A stretch of 64,000 bases of DNA from Lamellibrachia satsuma (Eukaryota; Annelida; Polychaeta; Sabellida; Siboglinidae). This document shows, in pieces, positions 53,780-64,000 of the stretch. How positions within the stretch are numbered: position 1 is the first letter of the stretch; each line of letters begins with the position of its first letter. A program made the translations under genes and the position numbers. Under the pieces are notes generated by a model. The model ran no database searches, was not told the DNA's origin, and worked only from the letters and a program-made list of their open reading frames with translations. Where the stretch lies: positions 10,609,162 to 10,673,161 of the forward strand of contig BSQZ01000006.1 in the NCBI GenBank assembly GCA_033239005.1, given 5' to 3'.

Positions 53780-54615
53780 AAAGCTTTAATCTGCGTGCAT
53801 GCGGGCGTGCATGCGTGCGTGCGTGACTGCGTACTTGCCTGCCCTGCCCCGCCCCCTCTCTCTTTCTCACGATTGGTTTGCAGCCAAAACGTGTATTGCC
53901 TGTGTGTAGGTCGACCAAGTAGCTAGTTAAACTGCCCATGGGGGATGAAATGGAAGCGGCCACCTGTATTAAGATTGATGACCAATGTGGAAAGGACTAT
54001 ATCTTCGGTGTTCCTGTACCGTGTACCATAGCTGCGATTTTCTAATTAGCAATCAATGTACACGGCTGCGTCTGCGTTTATCGCACGGGTCAAAGCCACG
54101 AGCGCTTTCGCTAGCAAAAAACGTACTCGATGTTTAGCTGTGCGGTTACACTAAAGGATTCCCACAGTAATTACATAGCAATTTCTAGGTATCTAAAGTT
54201 ATTTCCCAGGGGCATTTTGTATTGTATTCGCCAGGTGGCGCCAGTGGAAATGTAACCGTGAAAGATGAATATATAGGGGCTCATGCCTCAGTTAGACTTC
54301 ATGGTGTGTTACACCAGAGTTAGAAATGTCTAATTTTGACAAAACTCGACCAGCATGTCAGTGGAATTTTTGATGCTTACGTTTTCTTATCATCAAGCAA
54401 AACGTTGACATGGCCACCAATGGGAAACGTAACTGTAGGCTGAACCCTGTAGATGCAGAGGTGTATAAATATGTTTGCTTATTTCTGTCAAACGATGGCC
54501 AGGCATAATATTTATTACTGGTTATATAAGTTTACATATGATATCATGGTGTTTGTGTGAAGGTAAAAACATGGCCACTGTAAAAAAAAAACCGTGGACG
54601 CAAGCGTAGCAACTA
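53780..54615. other. Intergenic, no gene recognised
   Basis: Nothing supportable was found. Confidence 0.4.
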
Positions 54616-54622
54616 AGTTGAA

Positions 54623-54966
<344 letters not shown>

Positions 54967-55078
54967 GCACCCACGCATACGCACGCACGCACAGACATAA
55001 ATACGTAAATACGTACGTACGTACATACACATACATGCATACATACATACGTACGTACATGCATATTTATATTTATTT

Positions 55079-55115
55079 TGAAGGGAAATTCTTAACATAA
55101 ACCACTCATATGTTA
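55079..55115 (+). mobile_element. SINE tail fragment
   Basis: GAAGGGAAATTCTTAACATAAACCACTC-like sequence matches the 3' body of the SINE at 20008. The fragment is about 37 bp. Confidence 0.5.
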
Positions 55116-55861
55116 GGCATGTGAAATGGCATAAGATACGAAAAACATGCACTCGTTCGTGCCATTAGCCTGTCACTCTTCTCTGGCATTGACGCCTACC
55201 GGAGAAACAGTGAACCAGCCACTGCTGAATGCGCAATAATCACGTGCCAAATGTAAACATGGAAGAGGTCGATGTTTACTCATTTTTGACCAGCGGTGGC
55301 CAGGTATATGATTACCGGTTTTACCACTTCACATTACATATTACGATGCCGTGATGTTTGCACAATCAGTGATAGTAGAAAGCGTGATAAGCTCGTAGAC
55401 GTAGCAACGTAGACAGAGTTTGAAGGGGCGTGCGTGTACAATTTAAAGTACGGTCGTTCCCGAATTTCGCCCGCTACCCGAGTGCCGACCCCATCCGTAC
55501 TGACTACCGTGTAGTGTAACGTGCCGTGGTAGTATCTTTATTTCTGTAATTTACTGGACACGTAATGTGAATTACACGAGATAATGGCAATGTTTGGCTT
55601 GCATGGCGGTGGAGAATGCAGTCATAGGTAGATAGTCATAGATTGATAGATAGATAGATAGATAGTTCAGTCTGTATTTGGGAGAAACTATTTCCAAATG
55701 GGTTCAGATCATTATTATACTTCCAGGTCCTTGGTTCTTTTTCCTTGTAGTAATGTGCATTATCACACAAAGGGACAATTCGCACAATCCACTTCTTTTA
55801 ATGTGCAGTCTTCTAACTTCTTTTTGTCGAAAGAGTTTCCAATACAGGGTCTTTCGGAGTT

Positions 55862-56031
55862 TCGGAAGACACTAAAAAATGTTGGTCTCTTCTATCTGCC
55901 ATCTGGTGTCCATGTCAGGAAATAAAAGATCCCATGCAGGGAATGAAAAAACCTGTAAATGGGCTCATATATTCTAGACAAGGAAAACTCTGAAAATAAA
56001 ACACTCCTATGTTAGCTCAAGACAGGGCTGT
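55862..56031 (+). mobile_element. SINE copy, 5'-truncated
   Basis: The non-tRNA body of the SINE family: GAAGACACTAAAAAATG, a TCTATCTGCCATCTGGTGTC stretch and the GACAGGGCTGTT end. The tRNA-like head is missing. Confidence 0.75.
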
Positions 56032-56690
56032 TGAATGTCAAATTCAAAAGTCAAATCTTTCAGTGATGTTTTAGACTGAAGTAAACTAAAACTTTTGCAT
56101 CACTCTTACATGTATATTTGATACCGTATACTTCACTTAACATATTACAAAATGATATTTATATTGGCTAGACTGTTTAATGTTTAGTTCTTTAGTAGTT
56201 ATGAAATGTGTCTTGATATGATACTATACATTACTGTATTACCTCCACAAGCGCCTGCCATGTTGTGTTTGCATTTGTGGTATACTGAAGAGGTTAGCCA
56301 CTTTGTAACTATTGAAGCTTATTGTAGGTGTTGTTTGGGGTTGCAACTCGAGTGACAACAGTACAATATCAGTGTTTTATTTGTGTCAATGATGCATTGA
56401 TTCATTGAAACATCGTTATAGTTAATGTACGCCAGTTCTATAGCAGTTAACCATGGAACATCTTTGCACATTCCTTTCAAAGATTCTGGTCTGCCGATGG
56501 ATTAGTGACCGATTGGTGTTTTCTGCAGTGTGGCGGTGTTATTAACTGACTTGTTTGACCACAGACATCAACCTTAAGTGGAATAATACTTGAGGGCTTA
56601 GGCTGTCAGTTGAGACAGGTGATTATCCCCTGAGACCCCGACTGAAGATGACACAGACTCAACCAGTGGGTAAATAGTAAATACATTTCT

Positions 56691-56880
56691 ATGGTCAGTG
56701 GTGCAGTGGTCAGCATGCCAGACTATCAGTCATGAGGACCAGGGTGGTGACCCCACTTTGCTTGTGTTTTTTGGAAGAGACACTAAAAGCCATTGGTCCC
56801 TTTTATGTGGTGTCTATGCCAGGGGAAGTAAAAGATCCCACACATAGAAATGATAAAAGCATCTCGTGGACACACAAAGC
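56691..56880 (+). mobile_element. SINE copy with tRNA-like head
   Basis: Box-A-like GGTGCAGTGGTCAGCATGCC and a decayed box B (GGTGGTGACCCC) precede the shared body GAAGAGACACTAAAAGCCAT. The far 3' part is lost or diverged. No complete tRNA gene can be drawn from it. Confidence 0.7.
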
Positions 56881-57529
56881 CAATGGTGTCAACCACCCAC
56901 AGAACCGCCAAGAGCAAAACACTAATTTGTCTGTTCTTATTTCTGAATAACGTGAAAGGTTGGATTGCCTGGTCAGGGGATTGCTAAAGGAACTCTTCAG
57001 ATCACCAGTAGTCTAGTACGAAAAACAATACAGCACATTACAACTTTCCAGTGATCATACATTGTGAATTTATGTCAATGGTTTTTCTTATTGTGATGTA
57101 TTAGAACATATTAAATGTTTGGTAGAGCAATTGGAACTTCCAAAATGATCCATTATTTTTTTTGGGGGAGGTAGAAGATTATGAGAGCTGGTCATAGCAG
57201 TATAATTAAACCATGTTGGAACAAAATAATTTGCCAGATAAGTAAAAGCCAACCTGTAGCGTCATTTATGTGCCTCGCCACTGAATCACTTATAATAAAT
57301 TACTATTGGTGTCACCAAATCTTGCATTTTTTTTCATCAGTTCTACGTGTGTCAAGACATATCCGTGGCAGCTGCTTGTCAAAGGTTGACCTTGGGAGGT
57401 GGAGAGCAAGCAGTAAACAGAGTTGTGCAAACAACAAATTAGTTTAAGACAGTGTGACTAACAGTCAAGTGCTTCAAGCTGTCCAAAGACCAGGCTGGAC
57501 TGACGTGCTTCAGAGACAATCGCTCCCAA

Positions 57530-57613
57530 ATGTGTTCGGTGGCACAGCACGTTTATGTGGCTATGAAACTCCGTGATAGAGTGGTTGTGGATAAGCTGGA
57601 AAATGTTCAACAG
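57530..57613 (+). CDS. LRMDA: LRMDA exon 1 (candidate)
   Basis: 28 codons from ATG at 57530 to donor CAACAG|gtatgg, phase 0, which fits the next exon. The end [11 protein letters not shown] joins to LSYIGQ. A second in-frame ATG at 57563 is an alternative start, and the frame also stays open upstream to about 57460, so an earlier exon is possible. Confidence 0.55.
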
Positions 57614-60600
57614 GTATGGCTGGACAGTGATCAAATCTGTTTGTCAATTACTACATGGCAGGGGAGTCTGTATGTAGAGTGAAAATGGGGAAGTAGTATT
57701 AATACCATCTTGGCTATCAATAACTTAGCTGTAAAGATAGTGCAGAGTTTCTGCTGTCTTGCTATCAGTAACTATGCTTGTACAACTGCAGTTTTACTGA
57801 TGCATTGGCTATCAGTACATATGCTGCAAAAACTATTAATTGTCTTGGCTAACAATAGTTACACTTAGCGATTGACCCAGATTTTCATAAAGGCTCAGTG
57901 CAACTATTAAAAGCAGGTTAACTTTGCATGTGAAGATGAATTTCAAGGGCACTGGAGTGTGATATATACTCAGAATTTGTTGAGTTTTGTTGTCTTAGCT
58001 ATTAGTAGCTATGTGAGACTGATAGAGGAGAATTTTGCTGTCTTTGTTATTTATTGCTTTAAAGACAGTGGTAATTTTTCTGTCTTGTTTGTACAAATAG
58101 TAACTCTGCTATAAAGACAGCACTTGTATAGTTTTTGCTATGTCTTAGCTGTCAGTGAAGCTATGCTATAAAGATACTGCAAATTGTTTGCTGAGAAAGG
58201 CTCATTGAGGGTTTTTTGCATGCAAAGTTTTTTCGTGGACTGACAGTTATATATATAATATTTTATAGGTTGTACATGAAACATGTAAGTTCTGTCTTGT
58301 ATTTAAAATATTCGGGCAAACATTGCCCAATTACTGGAAGGCTAATTGGGGCAGTGGGATATCTTCCCTGTCAGAAGAAAAGACCTGCTATGTAAACATG
58401 TAACCTAGAAACTGAACTCTGACATGTGTCTGGGGTTAAATGTTGATTTCTGAATTTAACCAGGGTGTTAATGTTGGTGATGTCTATATTGCTTCTGGTT
58501 GGAGAGACTTGCTAATGACGTCACCAGTTTCTCTGTCAAAAGGACCTGGTAGTTTTAGAGAAGACCAGGTACTCTTGGAAAAATGCAGGAAAGACTGGTA
58601 GCTACTTGACACCATTACCACAATATGTTCACTATCTTTATGAATAAGGCAGTTTATGGTTATCATCTCCAGGTATTGTCCCAGGCTAAATTGGGAAGGT
58701 ACAATAACGGTACATGGAAATAAAGTCACAGGAAAAAGTCACAGTTTTGGGTAGAAAATAAAGTCACAACATTGTTTTATTTGAAGAATATAACATACTA
58801 AATACAACGGTACAGTTTTGTACATTTTAACTGATAATGGAACACAATAATGTTTGATGTTTAAAACAAATATTCCCTGTGGATATGTATACAGCATTTC
58901 TAAGAACGTAATTAGATTTAAACACACAACAAATAAATGATAATGTTTATTATTATTATATAAATTTAGTACAGTGTCATACTTAGCAATATTTCATGGT
59001 TTGAATTTATTTAAATATATATATAAATATAGCTGGCAGCTTTTATGCTGTAAAAATTCATGTACAAAGTTCATAAACATTGGAGTGGAGCCGTACACAC
59101 TCTGGCTTATACAGGGGAATTTAGCTGTGAACAACAGCTTTCAAAGTGGTTTCTCAAGTGGCCAAGCACATGTGTCAATATATAGTTTGTTTTGTATCGA
59201 GTTTTTCATTTTATATTATAAATGCAAAGAACTAGACATTATATTTAAAGTTGTGACTTTTCATACATGACTTTTTTTCTGTGACTATTTCCAACATTCA
59301 CAATAACGCGCCACTGTCATCGAACTAGGATTATTGTTATTTGGTTATGGTTATGTGGTTCTGGTTATCATTATGTGATGTCACTGTGTTGCAGCTGTCC
59401 TACATTGGCCAAGATTGTGAACGCATTCCCAGAGACCTTGGCCGGGACAACGCCTGCCTGGTGAGACATCTTGACCTGAGCTTCAACCTGCTCAAGTAAG
59501 TGACTGACCCCACCAGGGAATACACCGAATATGTAGGCATTTAAAATACTTACAGTATAGGGCCTGCATTCGCTTCTTTTTTAAGCCAAAGTGTAGCATA
59601 TTCAAATGTTCATCGAGTTGGTAGAGAACAATGCAGTAACGTTTCTTCTAAACCCAACTGTTGAGATTTACTTACTCAATGTTTCGGCTACCGTCGATAG
59701 CCTTCATTGGGAACTGAATTCTTGGATGACTAGTTCTTCAAAGCAAAGATGATAGACAGAGAGAGCAACAGAAACACGAGATGGATTAGAGGTCATATGG
59801 ATTAGAGGTCATATGGATCAGAAAGATTATATGACTCCAATCATGAATCAAGATGACGGGGAAGACCGACTCAGCCACATATGGGAGGGCCTGCTTGCCA
59901 TGTTAACAGGTGACTAGAAGAACTAGCCATCCCAGAATTCAGTTCCCGATGGTAGCCGAAACATTGAGTAAGTAAATATCAATGTGATTACAAGAAATTG
60001 TTACTTCAAATTGTAGCACTTTTCTGGTTTTATACATTTTTAACATGATCAGGATATAAAATTCTTTTACAGTGCAATATTATTATTGGGAAACCAGTGA
60101 TATTTACTATAATTATTTATTTACTTATTTATTAATTTATATATAATAATCATTATAAAATACACTATTTTTATTATATATATGTTTTTTTAGCAATATT
60201 ACTGTTAATATTGTATAATTGCATCCTGTTTTGCATGTTGCTTTAGAAATTTCAGTGAATAATGAAAGTAGAGTGTGTACCCATTAAAACATCATTTGTG
60301 GACTGTCTTGTTCAGGTCGCTTGAAGGAGTGGAGAGATTCAGAAACCTGCAAGAGTTGATTCTAGACAACAATGAGTTAGACGACAATATAACGTTGCCA
60401 TTTCTGCCAAAACTGCACACGCTGATGCTAAATAAAAACAAGATATCCTTTTGTGATTTTCTCTGTGACATATTGCATACTCAATTTAATTATTTTTGTT
60501 GAATATTCCTAGTTTCATGCAGACAACTGGTGCAGTGGTACACATGATGTAGTTGCTGCTAGATTAACACTGCATTGTCCATGTATGAATCAAACTGTTT

Positions 60601-62569
60601 GTTCATTTGTTATGCAACTAAAAAGTTAATTAATTAATTATTCTTATAACAGTATTGCAATTAATATTTAAATGTTTCAACGACAGGCTAAATGCGCTTT
60701 TGTTGTTTGCATCAAATTATGTTATTGTGATGAAAATTTGTAATGTTTTGAAGGGTATTATTTTTTATACTATTATGTGTTTTACAGTAAAGAGACATTC
60801 AGTAAGTTTATTTGATCTCTTTCATTGATGCCACACTGTAGTATACCACCAGTGGGGTTGAATATGATTGTCTGGCTCCAGTATTACAACTAATGAATGA
60901 TATTTCAATATAAAAAACATTATATTTTCTGTTGTGTTCACGTGACCACATGTTACAACATATAATTTGGTAAATTTACATATGAAGCTTTTAACCACAA
61001 CACAGGTTATATCCAATTTATACATTTTGAGATAAATCATGTTTTCTGTTGCACGTTGCTAAGAGACAGAAAAACAGTAATTTCATCATGGTTCGATACA
61101 AAATAAGTTTATGTCCACAATTATCAACTTAATAGCAGCCAGGGTTGGGTTTCTGACTGTCAGAAAGGTATTTCCAATGGAACATTGTCAGAAACTGTCA
61201 GAAACTAGTTTCTGACAGGTTTCTAGCTTCAGAAACTGTCAGTGTCTAATCACTCTTATGGATTTATATATGCAATTGCTATGCAATTATATGGCATATT
61301 GAATATATAACTAATATACATTATTTTATATAGAAAGAACAACAAAATCATGAGTGATGTTACATTACTCTGCACTTTAACAAAGTGTTCCCACACAGCT
61401 TTAGCTGGGCTGCCACCCTTAAGCAAAATGCACACTGGTCTGTTCAATTGTGACACAAATGTGGGTGATCAGATTATACTACTTTCACATGGAACAATAT
61501 ATCTCTTAGTCTGTGTGAAGGTTTATCAATGGGTGGCTGGCCAAGCAGTGCAGGTAGGAAGCAGTGGACCGTTCAGCTTGAAACAAGCACTGGTGAGGCT
61601 TGTAAAAGCAAGAAAGCAAGCCGAGGCAGTGGACTGTGGCTCACTATGAGCTCAGAGCAATAATCTAACTTTTACTTTGGGCTGCACAACAGCCTGGAAC
61701 AGAGTTGAAAAACTTTGGTGTTGAGCCAGAGTCTGCATAATGAAATTGGAATAAGCGGAGCGTTAAACTGGTCAGTCCGGCTTGTAACCACGTTTGCATT
61801 GAAAGAATTAACTTTAGTCATTAGATCTGGTAAGACTCAAAATACCGGATATCCAAAATGGTAAACACTTTGCGGATCAAGGCTGATCATGGTCGTGACT
61901 TCCATCCTCTCGCCAAATCACAACAAAGTTATGAAATTTTACCAAGGGTGAGTTTTCAGCGTTTCCATTTTCATCACAATGACTGTTTGACCAAACGTTA
62001 AGTAATTCAACAGTTTGTCTGACGATTTCTCAAAATCTACATACAAAAGTTGCACACACGAGCTAGCATGTTGCAGTGGATACTAGGTAGGTTTGATATT
62101 TCGCAAAATGAAGTTGAAATCGAATTGAAGATGGACTCTTAAATGAAATTTATATCATTTTGGTGCATAGTGCATTTTGTGGATAAACGCTTCATATAAA
62201 AATGCCAGGATTTAGGACTAGGGTTTGAATGTTTTATGTTTTCCTTGATGAATGTCAAAATCACAGATCTTGAGCGATTCTTGGACAGTCTATCGAAGCA
62301 GCTGCCCTCTCTGAAGTACCTGAGCATTCTGGGGAACCCTGCGTGTCCTGACCAGTTGTCCTGTACTGACACCAGCGATGAAGACTACGAACAGTACAGG
62401 TACAGTGAGTCTTTATGTCCAACTTAGCACCGTGGTGTACTCGTCTACTGTTCACGACTTGACGTTTTTAATCGATTAGAGATTGCAACCTCTGTTTTTT
62501 GCATGCTGCTGAGTTTGGTTTCTGGAGGATTTCAATGCAATGGAAATGCTACTTATTGTATTGTATTTA

Positions 62570-62614
<45 letters not shown>

Positions 62615-63288
62615 CAATTGGTTGTGATTATAATTGTGATTGGCAGAGAAATTGGAAACTCAACAACAGTGTTAAAACGTTCTACATACAATGGCCTTTT
62701 GCTATGGAGACTCCTGATGTAAGGAATATATATGTTTAGAAGGAACGATTTATTAAATAAGAAATACCATTCTTTCTTGCACAGTTTTATGTTCCCTTGG
62801 AACATCGGATATATGTAACAGTTGGACCAACATGTTCCCTGCAGCGAGACTGCTGTGTATGTAAAATTTATGTTTCAATGGATTATGCAGGGTAGAATTT
62901 TAGCTCATAGGAAATGAACAAGGAACACACTCATGCACGCACGCACGCGTGCACACACACACACTCACGCACTGTTAAGCTCCCTGGAAAAAAAAATGGG
63001 AAAATGCACTACTTTTTATATATCACTGGGGTCAATATCTCAACAGCGTTTATTCAATAATTTAATAGATGTCAGTTCCAGGGAATTTTCACAGTATTTT
63101 TGATAAGGTCAGGATTGTGTGTTGAAACTTTCAGGATATTTGTTATATACAACCTGCCAAAACTGAAGTTCCTTGACTCAACACCGGTGAAGACCACGGA
63201 GAGGACGGAGGCTCAGAGACGGGGCTGTTTCCTGCGAGTCGCACGACCTCCGTCTGACCATGAAAAGGTGCAGCCATCTTATTTTTAG
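57530..63288 (+). CDS. LRMDA: Leucine-rich repeat protein of the LRMDA (C10orf11) family, gene span
   Basis: Small intracellular LRR protein. In humans LRMDA is linked to melanocyte differentiation and a form of oculocutaneous albinism. Five exons (57530-57613, 59395-59495, 60316-60442, 62260-62399, 63135-63288) join in frame to 201 codons plus stop, about the length I recall for the human protein. The signature [16 protein letters not shown] is followed by LRRs [24 protein letters not shown] and [19 protein letters not shown]. The LRR cap reads [11 protein letters not shown], then [19 protein letters not shown]. The third intron has a U12-type 5' splice site. The first exon and the end of the last exon are the least certain. 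Confidence 0.9.
58716..59292. mobile_element. Inverted-repeat element (GTCAC family), copy 1
   Basis: Left end GGAAATAAAGTCACAGGAAA and right end the near inverse CTGTGACTATTTCC. About 577 bp, no transposase. It lies in the intron before LRMDA exon 2. Copy 2 is at 63414-63890. Confidence 0.8.
59395..59495 (+). CDS. LRMDA: LRMDA exon 2 (LSYIGQ signature, first LRR)
   Basis: After acceptor gtgttgcag: [16 protein letters not shown], a Cys/Asp motif characteristic of this family, then [12 protein letters not shown]. Donor CTCAA|gtaagt, phase 2. A GTGAGA inside the exon (59461) looks like a donor but would cut the LRR. Confidence 0.92.
59664..59979 (+). mobile_element. Penelope-like element 3' fragment with inverted ends
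   Basis: The core (59760-59915) reads [15 protein letters not shown], a stop and a small duplication, then [20 protein letters not shown]. This is the typical Penelope-like C terminus (IREA...MNRDEG...LSHI). It is flanked by inverted arms (59664-59739 and 59917-59979) containing GGTAGCCGAAACATTGAGTA. The frame is interrupted, so it is a relic. Located in the LRMDA intron between exons 2 and 3. Confidence 0.78.
60316..60442 (+). CDS. LRMDA: LRMDA exon 3 (central LRRs)
   Basis: Acceptor cttgttcag, then [20 protein letters not shown] and [13 protein letters not shown]. The LRR register requires the next residues to be I-x-x-L, which the following exon supplies. The exon ends before ATATCCTTT, a perfect U12-type AT donor; no GT donor gives the right register. 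Confidence 0.9.
60443..62259 (+). other. LRMDA intron 3, U12-type candidate
   Basis: The intron starts ATATCCTTT, identical to the U12-class AT donor consensus. Near its 3' end lies TTCCTTGAT (62241-62249), close to the U12 branch-site consensus TCCTTRAY. No gene is recognised inside it. Open frames near 61350-61649 have no family resemblance. Confidence 0.7.
62260..62399 (+). CDS. LRMDA: LRMDA exon 4 (LRR and cap)
   Basis: [20 protein letters not shown], then [10 protein letters not shown] and the acidic [10 protein letters not shown] stretch. I set the start at 62260 because this restores the LxLxxNxIxxL spacing; the exact 3' splice site is ambiguous. Donor TACAG|gtacag, phase 2. Another donor, gtgagt, lies four bases further on. 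Confidence 0.85.
62573..62612. repeat. (TA)n microsatellite
   Basis: About 20 TA units in the last LRMDA intron. Confidence 0.95.
63135..63288 (+). CDS. LRMDA: LRMDA exon 5 (C-terminal cap)
   Basis: Acceptor aactttcag, then [18 protein letters not shown] and a basic segment [10 protein letters not shown]. The frame stops at 63288 after [11 protein letters not shown] at 63268 (GAAAAG|gtgcag) could instead splice to a further exon beyond this window. Length favours the stop. Confidence 0.85.
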
Positions 63289-63413
63289 TCATGAAAAATA
63301 TGTGCTGTGCGTGTTAACAAACATAAGTAGCAGCTGTTGATGTAATGTAAATGTTTACTTAAACTTAGCAGCTCCCGCGTCTAGACATGTATCAGGCAGT
63401 CAAAGTGGTGCGC

Positions 63414-63890
63414 AGAAATAAAGTCACTGGAAAGAAAGTCACGGAAAAAAATCACAGTTTTGACTACGAAAAAGTCACATGGAAATAAAGTTACAATATT
63501 GTTTTAATCAAAGGCTATACATATATTAAATAAAAAGGCACAGTCTTGCACTTTTCACTGATAATTGAGCACAATAAAGTTTGATGAATAAGACAATACA
63601 ATTTCTAAGAACATAATTAAATTTTAACACACCACTATTCAGTGATAATGTTTATTATTATAGTAATTAATTACAGTTTAGTACTTAGCATTATCTCTCA
63701 GTTTGAATTTATTAATAGAGGCAGTTTTGAAAGTGACTTCTCGGGTGTCTCTAACAAAAAAGTTAAGTTGCCAAATTCTTCTGTATCCTGTAATCATGTG
63801 TCAGTATATAGTTTGTTTTGTATCGAGTATTTCATCTTATATTATGTATACAAAGAACTAGACGGCTTTTTTCCTGTGACTTTATTTCCT
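63414..63890. mobile_element. Inverted-repeat element (GTCAC family), copy 2
   Basis: Shares ends and interior (for example TATAGTTTGTTTTGTATCGA) with the element at 58716, in the same orientation. Its left end contains AATAAA about 130 bp after the LRMDA stop codon. Confidence 0.8.
63415..63420 (+). promoter_or_regulatory. Candidate LRMDA polyadenylation signal
   Basis: A canonical AATAAA inside the terminal repeat of the inverted-repeat element, the first seen downstream of the LRMDA stop codon. Use is unproven. Confidence 0.35.
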
Positions 63891-64000
63891 ACATTCGACA
63901 AAGCACTCCACTTGGATCGATCAGTAGCTAGCATCTTGACGTCACTCCATGTTGACCAGCTGTAAGTCACAGCGAATAGTCTGGTGCAAGTTCATTTTAA

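Noticed and set aside
61350..61649. 99-residue open frame in LRMDA intron 3
   Set aside because: No recognisable domain, splice context or similarity to LRMDA.

Overview
The window is a eukaryotic, animal-type chromosome segment. Its three recognisable host genes are split by introns of 0.2 to 12 kb with ordinary GT-AG sites. The rest is non-LTR retrotransposon relics, Penelope-like fragments, a tRNA-type SINE family, several inverted-repeat elements and an unusual load of micro- and minisatellites. The gene families (Dexras/Rhes-type GTPase, testican, LRMDA-type LRR protein) point to a bilaterian animal, most likely an invertebrate. The species cannot be named from the sequence. No operons, CRISPR arrays or prokaryotic features are present.

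Layout. (1) 1-6148: no supported gene except a 5'-truncated CR1/jockey-like reverse transcriptase (minus, about 1690-2759). (2) 6149-20911, minus strand: a three-exon RASD (Dexras1/Rhes) gene of 286 codons with G1-G5 boxes and a C-terminal CaaX box. Its second intron has an 11-bp minisatellite at the 5' splice site and about 147 pure CAG/CTG units beside the 3' splice site. Its first intron, 12.2 kb, carries (GA)n, a 91-bp satellite, a 20-bp minisatellite that grew inside a retroelement tail, and other relics. (3) 20912-27750: intergenic, with a SINE-free stretch, a Penelope-like fragment, a retroelement 3' tail, a degenerate 40-bp-class repeat and a 70-bp tandem repeat. (4) 27751-51729, minus strand: an eleven-exon testican (SPOCK) gene. 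I joined the exons by splice phase into a 410-codon frame: signal peptide, follistatin-type hairpin, SPARC-type EF-hand module, thyroglobulin type-1 domain. No Kazal domain was found. Its introns hold most of the mobile elements, including a 619-bp inverted-repeat element carrying a Myb/SANT-like exon. (5) 51730-57529: intergenic, with a second reverse-transcriptase relic, compound microsatellites and SINE copies. (6) 57530-63288, plus strand: a five-exon gene for a leucine-rich protein of the LRMDA (C10orf11) family. One of its introns begins with a perfect U12-type 5' splice site.

The three genes do not form a pathway. RASD and testican are arranged head-to-tail on the minus strand, and testican and LRMDA diverge from a 5.8-kb spacer. 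All exon joins rest on splice-site motifs, phase agreement and family resemblance seen by eye. No transcript evidence was available, and initiator and terminal exons are the least certain.
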